Positions 17,242-25,075 of a stretch of 32,678 nucleotides of DNA are shown here, piece after piece (the first letter of the stretch is position 1; each line of letters starts with the position of its first letter). The position numbers and the translations under genes were made by a program. Source of the DNA: an uncultured bacterium (GTDB taxonomy: Bacteria > Spirochaetota > UBA4802 > JAGODF01); the NCBI GenBank assembly GCA_937921485.1, contig CAKZSV010000044.1:1-32678 (forward strand), in the 5' to 3' direction. Below the pieces are notes generated by a model that saw only the letters and a program-made list of their open reading frames with translations, was not told the origin of the DNA and made no database searches.

Positions 17242-17268
17242 AGCGAAAACAATACGGGGGAATGAATC

Positions 17269-18108
17269 ATGAAAAAGTTCTTTGTATGTCTTGCAGTTCT
17301 GTGCATCACGCTGGTAGCATTCACGCTCACCGCAGATGCAAAAACCTATGATTTAGTGCTGCTGCACGGGCTTACCAACAAACACCAGTGGAGCAATGCG
17401 TTTTTAAATCAGGTGGCTTCCATATGGGGATCGGGCAATGTGTATGTTATCTATACCAATGAATCCACCCGGGTATGGACACGAACCATCAATGGGCGCG
17501 TCATCTATTTCTGCGGAGAAAACGATTATTCCGCGGGCGATGATTCAATTAACACACAGGCAAGCCTGATGCGGACAAAAATCCTCAAGCTTCAGCAATC
17601 CTACGGCCTCAGCGCGAAATTCAACATCATTGCGCACAGCATGGGCGGTCTGGTTTCACGCTGCTACATCGGCCGTTTCCCCTATACCGTTGCGGGGCTG
17701 GTTACACTCGGCACCCCTCATAAGGGATCGCCGCTTGCGAATGCGGGTCAATGGCTGGCATTCTTCGTGGGCGCCACCGCGGCAACACAGCAGCTCACGC
17801 CAGGCTATGTGCAGAATACGTTCAATCCCGCCTATCCTGTCTCAAGCGCACCGCTTGCCGACAGCGGAAAAATCTACACCATTGCCGGCGACGGCGATGG
17901 CTGGGATTGCTGGGGATGGGGCGGCGAGCTTCAGGTCGGCTGGGACATCCTCACCACGGTGTACTGGCGCGACAGCGACGGCGCCGTGGCGCGCGGCGAC
18001 GAGCAGATTTCAGGGGCCACCCACGTAGCCACGTTCTGGGACTATGACCACATGGAACTGGTCACCAAGGCGGATGTGGCCAGCAAAGCGGCATCATATT
18101 TGAGATAA
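17269..18108 (+). CDS. Secreted lipase / alpha-beta hydrolase
   Basis: This 279-residue exported esterase or triacylglycerol lipase has a Sec signal peptide (MKKFFVCLAVLCITLVAFTL, with cleavage after A-D-A near residue 24). The mature protein starts with the oxyanion-hole LLHGL segment, characteristic of alpha/beta-hydrolase lipases. The nucleophile Ser124 lies in IIAHSMGG; Asp237 (in WRDSDGAVARGD) and His261 (in DYDHMELV) are the probable acid and base. The architecture is that of PGAP1-like or lipase class 2 enzymes. The GGGGGAA Shine-Dalgarno is 8 bases from the ATG. It is monocistronic, ended by the terminator at 18132. No dedicated foldase is nearby. Shared control with the Cys-rich protein at 7845 is indicated by the promoter repeat. 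Confidence 0.9.
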   Translation: MKKFFVCLAVLCITLVAFTLTADAKTYDLVLLHGLTNKHQWSNAFLNQVASIWGSGNVYVIYTNESTRVWTRTINGRVIYFCGENDYSAGDDSINTQASLMRTKILKLQQSYGLSAKFNIIAHSMGGLVSRCYIGRFPYTVAGLVTLGTPHKGSPLANAGQWLAFFVGATAATQQLTPGYVQNTFNPAYPVSSAPLADSGKIYTIAGDGDGWDCWGWGGELQVGWDILTTVYWRDSDGAVARGDEQISGATHVATFWDYDHMELVTKADVASKAASYLR

Positions 18109-18131
18109 ATATCCCCACTTCTTTGCTTTAT

Positions 18132-18159
18132 ACGGGGTGTCACGCGGACACCCCGTTTT
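18132..18159 (+). terminator. Rho-independent terminator of the lipase gene
   Basis: A perfect 10-bp stem ACGGGGTGTC (18132-18141) with GACACCCCGT (18147-18156) and loop ACGCG is followed by TTTTC. Confidence 0.9.
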
Positions 18160-18229
18160 CATTTCAGCCGCAATCATATTGCCACAGCGGCCATGCATTG
18201 CACCAACACGGAAAATACCACTTTTCTCC

Positions 18230-18258
18230 TTGACACAATCGTACGCAAAAAAGATATT
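18230..18258 (+). promoter_or_regulatory. Promoter of the bacterioferritin gene
   Basis: A perfect TTGACA (18230-18235) and GATATT (18253-18258) are separated by 17 bases, about 32 bases before the ATG. No clear Fur-type operator (GATAATGATAATCATTATC-like) is visible. Confidence 0.7.
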
Positions 18259-18290
18259 TTATCAATAAATCTTTTACAAAGGAGACACCC

Positions 18291-18761
18291 ATGAAAGGAA
18301 ACCCGAAACTTATTGAAACTCTCAATTCGCTTCTGGCAGACGAACTCACCGCCATCAACCAGTATATGGTTCATTCGGAAATGTGCGATAACTGGGGCTA
18401 CGAAAAGCTTCACAAGCGGTTTGAAAAACGCGCCATCGACGAAATGAAACATGCCGAAAAGCTCATCGCGCGTATTTTATTTTTAGAAGGCATTCCCGTG
18501 GTGAGCAACCTCAAAAAAATCACCATCGGCTCGGATGTACCCAAACAGCTTGCAAGCGACCATGCGGCAGAAGAAGGCGCCATCAAAGCGTATAATGACG
18601 CCATCGCGCTTGCCGGCGAAGTCGGCGATTTTGCCACGCGGGAGGTGCTCGAAAGCATTTTGCAGGACGAAGACAGGCATATCGACGAAATAGAAATGCT
18701 TCTTGATCAGATCGAGCAAATGACAATCCATCATTTCCTGACGATCCAGACAAAAGAATAA
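18291..18761 (+). CDS. bfr: Bacterioferritin
   Basis: This 156-residue iron-storage ferritin forms 24-subunit shells that oxidise and store Fe(II). The dinuclear ferroxidase ligands are all present at the positions of E. coli Bfr: Glu18, Glu51, His54, Glu94, Glu127 and His130, plus Tyr25. Met52, the haem ligand in Bfr, is also conserved (DEMKHAE). Length equals the family norm. AAGGAG stands 9 bases before the ATG at 18291. It is monocistronic; the terminator-like hairpin inside the downstream repeat copy (18781) may end its transcript. No bacterioferritin-associated ferredoxin is nearby. Confidence 0.97.
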   Translation: MKGNPKLIETLNSLLADELTAINQYMVHSEMCDNWGYEKLHKRFEKRAIDEMKHAEKLIARILFLEGIPVVSNLKKITIGSDVPKQLASDHAAEEGAIKAYNDAIALAGEVGDFATREVLESILQDEDRHIDEIEMLLDQIEQMTIHHFLTIQTKE

Positions 18762-18780
18762 TTGGTCCTTTAGAGGCAGA

Positions 18781-18899
18781 GGCACATAAAAAACCGCTTT
18801 CATCATTAACATAAAAAATGCGATGATCAAGAAAGCGGTTTTAACACTATATATCGCGCCTAAGACGGAACATCCTCACTGCCAGTTTTATTGATTCGC
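18781..18899. repeat. MITE-like element, copy B (diverged)
   Basis: This is about 119 bp starting GGCACATAAAAAACCGCTTTC, with the same internal hairpin as copy A (AAACCGCTTTC paired with GAAAGCGGTTT at 18831-18841) and the same downstream block CTATATATCGCGCC then GGAACATCCT (18867-18876; CTATGTATTGTGCCC and GGAACATCCT in copy A). The right end (CAGTTTTATTGATTCG) matches copy A only loosely, and no target duplication is seen. The hairpin lies between bfr and the convergent FMN-binding gene, so it may serve as a terminator for both. Confidence 0.72.
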
Positions 18900-18921
18900 T
18901 CAATGATTACAAACGACAACT

Positions 18922-19488
18922 TCATCTTCGCCCGCCGGCACATCCGTGAATAACATTTTCGACAGCAAGACACCAACGCACTGACTTGATTACTGCGTCA
19001 GAAGTAAGGGTCGCGCCGGTCATTGCATCCACATCACCCCGAATACTCAACTTTTCATCTAGCCGTCGTCCGGTAAAAATCTTCAACCATCCCGGCAGCG
19101 GTTCGTATTCTCCTGGCTCTCCTGTGGCCAGAAGTGTCACGTTTTTGACTTCGCACGAAGTCCCAACTACGACAAGCAGCGATTGACTCCTCGATCGTAC
19201 CGTTCTCGTATCGATATACGCCCTTCCAAGGAGTTCGTTCCCCTTCCGGCACTCGTAATAAGTTAAAAGTGAACTCGCTTCCCGGAGGTTTCCGCCGGCA
19301 AGGGAATTTACCCGTGCAATCTCATCCTTTGACAGAAAGAGCGTCTTCTTTTCCATCCTATCGACATTGAAAAAAACGCTGCGGATTATCTCCTCAACAG
19401 CAGGACGTGTCATTACAGGTACCGCCGCGAGACTTGCTGCCACAAGGAAAAATATTTTCACTCTCTTCATAGATGTTATTTTTTTCAC
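18922..19488 (-). CDS. Periplasmic FMN-binding domain protein
   Basis: The product has 188 residues. An N-terminal hydrophobic segment (about 11-27) exports or anchors it. The C-terminal domain carries DAMTGATLTSDAV (154-166). The (S/T)GAT motif is the site at which ApbE attaches FMN covalently, through Thr160 here, as in RnfG and NqrC. It should therefore be an extracytoplasmic flavoprotein in electron transfer. The ORF opens with GTG at 19488, only 3 bases after the porin stop, which implies translational coupling; an in-frame ATG at 19470 (MKRVKIFF) is an equally plausible start. The partner porin is upstream in the same operon. No Rnf or Nqr subunits are near, so it resembles the porin-linked FMN proteins rather than a respiratory complex subunit. 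Confidence 0.8.
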   Translation of the reverse strand: MKKITSMKRVKIFFLVAASLAAVPVMTRPAVEEIIRSVFFNVDRMEKKTLFLSKDEIARVNSLAGGNLREASSLLTYYECRKGNELLGRAYIDTRTVRSRSQSLLVVVGTSCEVKNVTLLATGEPGEYEPLPGWLKIFTGRRLDEKLSIRGDVDAMTGATLTSDAVIKSVRWCLAVENVIHGCAGGRR

Positions 19489-19491
19489 TGC

Positions 19492-20775
19492 TTAGAACAT
19501 AAACGCAAGCGCAATGTCCCACTGGTTCGTTCCTGTCGCCGCTCCGTTTACATGGTGCTGGTAATCCACCTTAATCGCAAGCTGTATTATGGGAAAATAT
19601 GACATACCGACTGTCATGACAGTTCGATCGTTCGCCGGATTTTTTTCATAACCGGCGGGCACGGTCCTCTGGGTGTCGATCCTCTCATATCTATAAAAGA
19701 GCACAAGTCCCTGGGACAATCTGAAGTAGCGGAAGATATCATATCCTGCTTCAAAATACCACCCCAGCATCGTTTCACCAACCGAAGCCATGCCTGCATA
19801 ACCCTTTGCGACGTTGATTTCACCAGCATCACCCACTTTTGCAAAGGCGACTACTCCCCTGAGCTGGAACCCCCTGAATCTGTAATCCGCGTGGCCGTCT
19901 ACCACAAATACTGGTGCTGAAAATCCGCTGTCCTGGCCCGTTTTTCCATAAAACAATGATGCACCCACAACACCAGGAGAAAGGCCGACATAATCTATGC
20001 GGGCAGCAAGGGCGAAATCCTCCGCCTTTGCTTTAGTGCCGTTCTGTCTCCCCTTGCGAAGCCCCATATTCGAAGTGAAGTCGACACCATCAAGACTGTT
20101 GACTCCATAAACTCGGTATGAGAAGTCCCCCAGGCTACCATGCAAACCAGCACCGATTTCGCGCCATGTCGTAGGTATGATATATTGTTCGGTCAGCGGT
20201 CGGGCTGCACCAAGGTACAGAGGTGACTCATGCAACTCATTTATGAAGCCCATCGGAATGAGAAGAAGTCCTGCACGCACGCTGGCAAACCGCGACAAAA
20301 GGAAATCAACGTAATAAAATTCCGCGTACACCTCGTTCGCATGCTCGAACTCTATTTCCGAATTAAAGACGATCTTATCGCTAAAACGATACCCTAAGTA
20401 CATCACCAGTCTTAACGCGTCCACCATATCCACCCTGCCGGAATCTGCGCCTGACTCGTTTTCAGCAGCAAAATTTGTGTACACTATTTCCCCGTAACCA
20501 CCGATTGAGATGCTCCGCTCAATACCGTACACCTTCGACGCCGATGGCCCCATTCCGGTGCCTTCAAAGCTCTTCGTTTCTCCACCAGATATATCGCCGG
20601 TTTTCAGCCGCTCTATTTCCGCGGTAAGAATCTCGATGCGCCTCGCCAGTTCCTCGTTGGATGGAACCGGTTCATTAGCCTCCCCCAGGCTGGCTATTAA
20701 TAACGTAATAAAAAAAACCTTCATGGCTACCGGAATCCATCTATTGCGATGTGAAATTCTACTCTTCGCATACAT
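19492..20775 (-). CDS. Outer-membrane beta-barrel porin with N-terminal coiled coil
   Basis: This 427-residue protein has a signal peptide with a long basic n-region (MYAKSRISHRNRWIPVAMK) and likely cleavage after G-E-A near residue 33. A short coiled coil follows (EELARRIEILTAEIERLKTG, about 41-60), of the kind that tethers porins to the wall. The rest (about 90-427) alternates hydrophobic and polar residues as beta strands, and the protein ends in Phe (ALAFMF), the usual signal for barrel assembly. Substrate cannot be determined; it is of the phosphate-selective/OprP-like or general porin type. AGGAGG lies 8 bases from the ATG. The downstream gene (3-base gap) encodes the FMN-binding protein, so the two likely work together in extracytoplasmic redox or uptake. 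Confidence 0.8.
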   Translation of the reverse strand: MYAKSRISHRNRWIPVAMKVFFITLLIASLGEANEPVPSNEELARRIEILTAEIERLKTGDISGGETKSFEGTGMGPSASKVYGIERSISIGGYGEIVYTNFAAENESGADSGRVDMVDALRLVMYLGYRFSDKIVFNSEIEFEHANEVYAEFYYVDFLLSRFASVRAGLLLIPMGFINELHESPLYLGAARPLTEQYIIPTTWREIGAGLHGSLGDFSYRVYGVNSLDGVDFTSNMGLRKGRQNGTKAKAEDFALAARIDYVGLSPGVVGASLFYGKTGQDSGFSAPVFVVDGHADYRFRGFQLRGVVAFAKVGDAGEINVAKGYAGMASVGETMLGWYFEAGYDIFRYFRLSQGLVLFYRYERIDTQRTVPAGYEKNPANDRTVMTVGMSYFPIIQLAIKVDYQHHVNGAATGTNQWDIALAFMF

Positions 20776-20802
20776 CTCAAATACCTCCTGGTTTTAATCA
20801 TT

Positions 20803-20862
20803 AATATTGTTAAACATATCTAACATTATATGCCATAACTAATTTATTTATAAATTTGTCAA
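20803..20862 (-). promoter_or_regulatory. Porin operon promoter region with imperfect palindrome
   Basis: On the minus strand a perfect TTGACA (20857-20862) lies upstream of TATAAT (20825-20830), but the gap is 26 bases; GTTATG at 17 bases is a weak alternative -10. The TATAAT belongs to a 28-bp imperfect palindrome (20803-20830) whose core is TGTTAAACATATCTAACA (20808-20825). This is the size and symmetry of a TetR-family operator; the tetR gene at 21006 is the closest candidate regulator (inference). Confidence 0.45.
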
Positions 20863-20950
20863 GAAAAAATGCAATTATTCAGAATACCATCGAAAGCAGT
20901 TTCATCGCACCGGAATCGTATTGGCGGTTTTCTTCTGCAGGATTCATCGC

Positions 20951-20979
20951 AAAAAAGCCCGCATGTCGCGGGCTTTTTT
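20951..20979 (-). terminator. Rho-independent terminator (bidirectional) after tetR
   Basis: A perfect 12-bp stem AAAAAAGCCCGC (20951-20962) with GCGGGCTTTTTT (20968-20979), loop ATGTC, gives A- and T-tracts on both sides. It follows the stop of the minus-strand tetR gene at 21006. The stem is identical to that of the terminator at 8391. Confidence 0.9.
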
Positions 20980-21005
20980 CATATCGTGCGGTTTAATCCG
21001 AAATG

Positions 21006-21605
21006 TCAATCTTCAAAAAGCGAGATGACATAGCGCGTAAGCTTTGTCGGCTCAATGCCGATTGGGTCGATCGCTTCCAGAAGCCCCGCGCTTAAAAAAA
21101 TGATTTGAGCGATGCGCGCTAAAAACTCCACATCAAAATCCGCTCTATTGACGGGCGGGAGCGATTTTCTGTCTTCTTTCGTCTGTGACACCACGCGCTT
21201 GTACAATTCAAGATGATTTCTGAAAAATTTCTTTATCGGCTCGCGCATCTTCTCATCCTGAAGTCCATACAGCATCAGGTTAACGAATACCTTAATGTTG
21301 GCTTCACTGAGCACAAAGTGCTCGATTCCAAGAAGCGTGGAAAGAAAGAATCGATCCTGCTCGAGATGGGGATTATTGATAATCTGCAGATGGTCCTGCT
21401 CTATCTGATTGAAGAACTCCTGAATGAGTTCCTCATACAGCGATTCTTTGGTCGGGAAATAATAGCGCAATCCCCCTTTTGAGATGCCCGCTTCATCGGC
21501 AACATCCTGAATGGACACGTAGGAATACGCGTATTTGTCGAGCCGCCTTTTGAGCGCCTCAATGATGAATTTTTTCTTACGCGCGATCTTTTCCGGTTTT
21601 TTCAT
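21006..21605 (-). CDS. TetR-family transcriptional regulator
   Basis: This 199-residue protein has an N-terminal helix-turn-helix (about 8-55): KKKFIIEALKRRLDKYAYSYVS, then IQDVADEAGISKGGLRYYFPTKESLYEEL. The C-terminal ligand-binding domain is helical with a hydrophobic pocket-like stretch near the end (ARIAQIIFLSAGLLEAID). The ATG at 21603-21605 has AAGGG upstream; an ORF extension to 21650 lacks a good start. It lies 182 bases downstream of the degenerate ABC ATPase gene and upstream of the porin operon, all on the minus strand. It may control mlaE-ATPase, the porin operon (through the palindrome at 20803), or both. Confidence 0.85.
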   Translation of the reverse strand: MKKPEKIARKKKFIIEALKRRLDKYAYSYVSIQDVADEAGISKGGLRYYFPTKESLYEELIQEFFNQIEQDHLQIINNPHLEQDRFFLSTLLGIEHFVLSEANIKVFVNLMLYGLQDEKMREPIKKFFRNHLELYKRVVSQTKEDRKSLPPVNRADFDVEFLARIAQIIFLSAGLLEAIDPIGIEPTKLTRYVISLFED

Positions 21606-21787
21606 TACCCTTCTCACACCCCCCACCGCAGTATTGCACCGTACCGGCACCTCTGTATATCACCGTACCCTCTTGCGGCATGCCCGCGCAAGCGATTACA
21701 ATCGGAAACACCTGCGCATAATAACCAGCATATTTCCGGCATTTGTTAACATATTTTTCAGCCGCGCATCTCTGGTCAAGGCAATTT

Positions 21788-22549
21788 TCAGACAATTTTC
21801 ATTGGCCCTTCAAGCGATGCTTCCATATATTGCTTCAAATAGGGATTTTTCTGTTCCAGAAACGCGTCTCTGTCCCCCTCGAACACCTTGTTTCCCTTAT
21901 ATAACATAATAAAGCTGTCTGCGAAATGGGAATACCGTTCCGGTTCATAGGTTACCACGATCACGGAAGAGCCCTGGCGGAATATCCGCTTGCGTATGCT
22001 GGCAAGGTACACCTGGGCATTGATGAGGCACTGAGTTTCAAGCGCGTGCTCGAGCAGAATGATGTCGGGATTGAGGGCGATGGCGCGGGCATAGGCGGTA
22101 TTGAGCGTTTCGTACTTTAAAAGATCCACCGGACGAAGGTTCCTGCAATGCTCAAGCCGAAGCTCCTTTATGAGTTCATCAACCTTTCGCAACGCATCCG
22201 CCGAAGAAAGGTCGGAATGGTACCTGAGCGGAAGAAGGATGTTCTCTTCCACGGTCATGTTGTTGATGAGCCCGTATCCCGCCTGAAGATATCCCAGCCT
22301 GGTGCGGTAATTATGCAGCTCGACATAATTAAAATCTTTAATTGACTGCCCGCGGTAATATATTGCACCCTCATAATCCGCTATCGAACCCACCACCAGC
22401 GGGCAGATGAGGCTTATGCCGGAATTTTCCGGGCCGAAAATCACCAGGTTTTCTCCTTCCCCGAGGGTCAAAGAAAAATCGATCAGCGATATGGAATTCT
22501 CCCCGAAGCAGGTCACCTCATCGAAACGGAGCCGTTCTTCCTGTCCCAT
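21788..22549 (-). CDS. Degenerate ABC-transporter ATPase (MlaF-like pseudo-ATPase)
   Basis: The 253-residue protein keeps the length and fold pattern of an MlaF-type ATPase (the N-terminal beta strands, the GYLQAGYGLINNMTVEENILLPLR region equivalent to the Q-loop stretch, and a helical subdomain). However, every catalytic motif is altered. Walker A is GPENSGISL (39-47), with Asn for the second Gly and Ile45 for the essential Lys. The LSGGQ signature is LLKYE (143-147). Walker B is DIILLEH (162-168), in place of DIILLDE. The H-loop His is Tyr201 (VVTYEPE). It should not hydrolyse ATP. The reading frame is intact, so it is probably a conserved pseudo-enzyme rather than decay. It starts 10 bases after mlaE, so the pair is co-translated. 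Confidence 0.85.
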   Translation of the reverse strand: MGQEERLRFDEVTCFGENSISLIDFSLTLGEGENLVIFGPENSGISLICPLVVGSIADYEGAIYYRGQSIKDFNYVELHNYRTRLGYLQAGYGLINNMTVEENILLPLRYHSDLSSADALRKVDELIKELRLEHCRNLRPVDLLKYETLNTAYARAIALNPDIILLEHALETQCLINAQVYLASIRKRIFRQGSSVIVVTYEPERYSHFADSFIMLYKGNKVFEGDRDAFLEQKNPYLKQYMEASLEGPMKIV

Positions 22550-22559
22550 CGCAACCGCC

Positions 22560-23348
22560 TTAAAAGTAGAAAAGCGCTGATACCAGCACGTTGACGATAA
22601 AAATCACCACAAGCGTCCTCACCACGGCTTTTGAAACAAAAATGGGGATTTGAAAATCCGATTCCGGCTTGAAACCGTAGTAACAGCAGATGAGCGGGAT
22701 AAGTATCCCGTATAGAAAACTTTTAATCAGCGTGCCTATGAGGTCAGCTATGGTAAACGAATCGAGCAGCGACTGAAAAAAAATATCGAGTGGAATATAG
22801 ACAGTGGTCAGCGAAAGAAGATATCCGCCGAAAAAACCAACCATGTCGAAAATGATTATCAACGAGAAAATCGAAATTATCGACGCAACAATACGGGGAA
22901 ACACAATATACAGCGTGGTGTCGATGCCGAGCACTTCAAGAGACTGAATCTCCTTTTTCTGTTTCTGGGTGGCAATCTCGGTGGCGATGGCCGATCCGGA
23001 GCGGCTCACCACGATGAGCGCGGTGACAAGCGGCCCGAGTTCCCTGGCGATGATTATCACCAGTAGATTTCCGAGAAACTCCTCGATGCCGAATTTCGGG
23101 AAATTTTTCGTCGCCTGAATGATGATGGTGCCGCCAAGGAGCAGTGCGATAAAGATGATGAGCGGAAGCGCGTCGAAACCGGTAAAGCGCGTCTGATTTA
23201 CCGCTATTGTGTATATCGAACGGAATCGGAGATAGCGAAAGGATTGAAAAGAATTAAAAATAGAGCTGATGAATCGGCCGAAGTCTCTAATTCCGCGAAA
23301 GAAAAGAGCCCCTTTCTTTGTAATCCCCCGAATAAGCCCCTGGATCAT
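22560..23348 (-). CDS. mlaE: MlaE-family lipid-transport permease
   Basis: This 262-residue inner-membrane permease of the MlaE/YrbE family is the membrane partner of an ATPase in Mla-type phospholipid or sterol transport. The conserved signature ARELGPLVTALIVVSRSGSAIATEIATQKQKKEIQSLEVLGID is readable in pieces from about residue 101 to 143. Five or so hydrophobic segments follow the family layout. The longer ORF to 23453 has no Shine-Dalgarno; the ATG at 23346-23348 begins MIQGLIRG with a weak GAAGAA. In Mla systems an MCE/MlaD substrate-binding protein is expected, but none is present in the window. Its only local partner is the catalytically dead ATPase, so the energising subunit would have to come from elsewhere. 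Confidence 0.88.
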   Translation of the reverse strand: MIQGLIRGITKKGALFFRGIRDFGRFISSIFNSFQSFRYLRFRSIYTIAVNQTRFTGFDALPLIIFIALLLGGTIIIQATKNFPKFGIEEFLGNLLVIIIARELGPLVTALIVVSRSGSAIATEIATQKQKKEIQSLEVLGIDTTLYIVFPRIVASIISIFSLIIIFDMVGFFGGYLLSLTTVYIPLDIFFQSLLDSFTIADLIGTLIKSFLYGILIPLICCYYGFKPESDFQIPIFVSKAVVRTLVVIFIVNVLVSALFYF

Positions 23349-23554
23349 TGTTCTTCGCTCGCATGAAAAATTTCTGAATGCATCACCCTTTCTTCTGGTC
23401 GGGCACCGTGTCACGCCACCGGTTACGATCCGCGTATTCACGAAAAAGATCAAGCACTTTTGCGGTATTATGTTTGACAGAGCACGCTTGCGTTCGATTC
23501 ATGTCAGCGGGCACGTACCGCGATAAATTTCATTTTGATACTACTGAACACGAG

Positions 23555-25075
23555 ATGATGCAAAACAGAGCACTCATTGCACGCATATTGGGAACCGGAT
23601 GCATGCTCGCAGGCATTTTCCTTTTTTTGTTTTCTCAAAATCTTCCCCAGGTGTATTATTACTCCGACGGCATCCGCGGCAGAATATCTTCTATTTTTTC
23701 TTCAAAAAATTCTCAGCGGAAAAAAGAAAACCCGGTTCTTCGCTTCCAGCGCAATCCCGATCGGGATGATCCCGCTCTAACGCGCACGGGACGCTTTCTC
23801 TTCTTTACCGCTGAAAAAGAAACCACCGCTATTGCGGTCGCGCGGCGCGCAATATCTCACACGATGTTCTACACAGTGGAACAGCTCGGCAGCGCCATTA
23901 AAAAAGCAAATGGATTCCAGGACAGTCGAATCCTCGCGGGCACGACGCTTCTCATTCCAGGAGCGCTACCGCCGTATGTGAAACTGCCTCATAATACAGC
24001 TTTGCCAGCAATTCCGAAAACTATCGGCATATACTACACTGGCCATGTCATTGGCAAGGAATCAACCCCTGGCCTCATTGAAAAGTACCGCGCTGCAGGA
24101 GTGAACACAATCGTCTTCGACGCAAAAGACATCACCGGCATTGTAAATTATCGAAGCAAAGTGCCGCTGGTGGTGCAGCATAATCTCCATGAAAAAGCGC
24201 CCATCGGCAATATCGATTTTCTCATACGCTTCCTCAAAGAGCGCGGCATCTACACCATCGCACGCATCGCTGTCTTTCACGACCATCTCCTCTACAAAAA
24301 AGTTCCCGAATATGCCATACGGACGGCTGACGGAAAGCCGTGGAATTCGGATTCGAACGAGCTGTGGTGCGATCCAACCAACCGGCATGTACAGAACTAT
24401 GCAATTGCATTAGCGGAAGAGCTGGCGGATAAGGGTGTTGATGAAATACAGTTCGATTATATACGCTTTCCCACCAAAGGCGGACTTTCCAGAGCAGTTC
24501 TCGCGCATCACGACGGCAGGAAAGCGCCGGAGGAAGTCATCGAACATTTTTTACGCCGCGCGTACGAGGTGCTTTCCGCGAAAAATGTCCGCCTCTCGGT
24601 GGATCTTTTCGGCATTGTGGCATGGGGCAAAGAAATTGATGTCCGTAAAACCGGACAGCGCATTGAACGGCTCGCAAAATTCTGCGATGCCATCTCCCCG
24701 ATGCTCTATCCTTCCCACTTCAATGACGATTTCGACGGCTACAAAAATCCGGGAGACAATCCCTATTATTTTATATTCGAAGGGACTAAAAAATTTAAAG
24801 CGCTCGCAAACGGCACCATTATCCGCCCCTGGCTTCAGGCTTTCAGGTGGCGTGTTTCGTCCTATAACGAAAAATACATTGTAGAACAGATACGCGCAAG
24901 CGATGATGCCGGCGGCTATGGATATCTTTTCTGGAACGCGTCGAACAATTATGAAACGGTTTTTGCGGCGCTTGTATCGATGAACTCCAGAGAAAATGCG
25001 CATAAAAAACACGGCGCAAAGACTCAGACTGATACTACCGATAAAAAAACGGATACGCCCAATGAAAGAAAATAA
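23555..25075 (+). CDS. Putative glycoside hydrolase (DUF4015/GHL-type) with LysM-like segment
   Basis: This 506-residue exported or anchored protein has an N-terminal hydrophobic segment (about 7-27). A LysM-like half-repeat follows (about 104-136: YTVEQLGSAIKKANGF then RILAGTTLLIPG), suggesting peptidoglycan or chitin-type glycan binding. The TIM-barrel domain runs from about 155 to 480. KGVDEIQFDYIRFP (about 293-306) is the signature of the DUF4015 putative glycosyl hydrolases, and DLFGIVAWGKEIDVRKTGQ follows later. The C-terminus is a Lys/Asp/Thr-rich tail. The ORF opens at 23378, overlapping the divergent mlaE promoter region; the ATG at 23555 is the best fit to the membrane segment, but no strong Shine-Dalgarno is seen. 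It overlaps the methyltransferase gene by 14 bases. Confidence 0.78.
   Translation: MMQNRALIARILGTGCMLAGIFLFLFSQNLPQVYYYSDGIRGRISSIFSSKNSQRKKENPVLRFQRNPDRDDPALTRTGRFLFFTAEKETTAIAVARRAISHTMFYTVEQLGSAIKKANGFQDSRILAGTTLLIPGALPPYVKLPHNTALPAIPKTIGIYYTGHVIGKESTPGLIEKYRAAGVNTIVFDAKDITGIVNYRSKVPLVVQHNLHEKAPIGNIDFLIRFLKERGIYTIARIAVFHDHLLYKKVPEYAIRTADGKPWNSDSNELWCDPTNRHVQNYAIALAEELADKGVDEIQFDYIRFPTKGGLSRAVLAHHDGRKAPEEVIEHFLRRAYEVLSAKNVRLSVDLFGIVAWGKEIDVRKTGQRIERLAKFCDAISPMLYPSHFNDDFDGYKNPGDNPYYFIFEGTKKFKALANGTIIRPWLQAFRWRVSSYNEKYIVEQIRASDDAGGYGYLFWNASNNYETVFAALVSMNSRENAHKKHGAKTQTDTTDKKTDTPNERK

Noticed and set aside
21700..21760. CTTGCG/CGCAAG hairpin between the ATPase and tetR genes as terminator
   Set aside because: The stem is short with a long loop and no U-tract follows.
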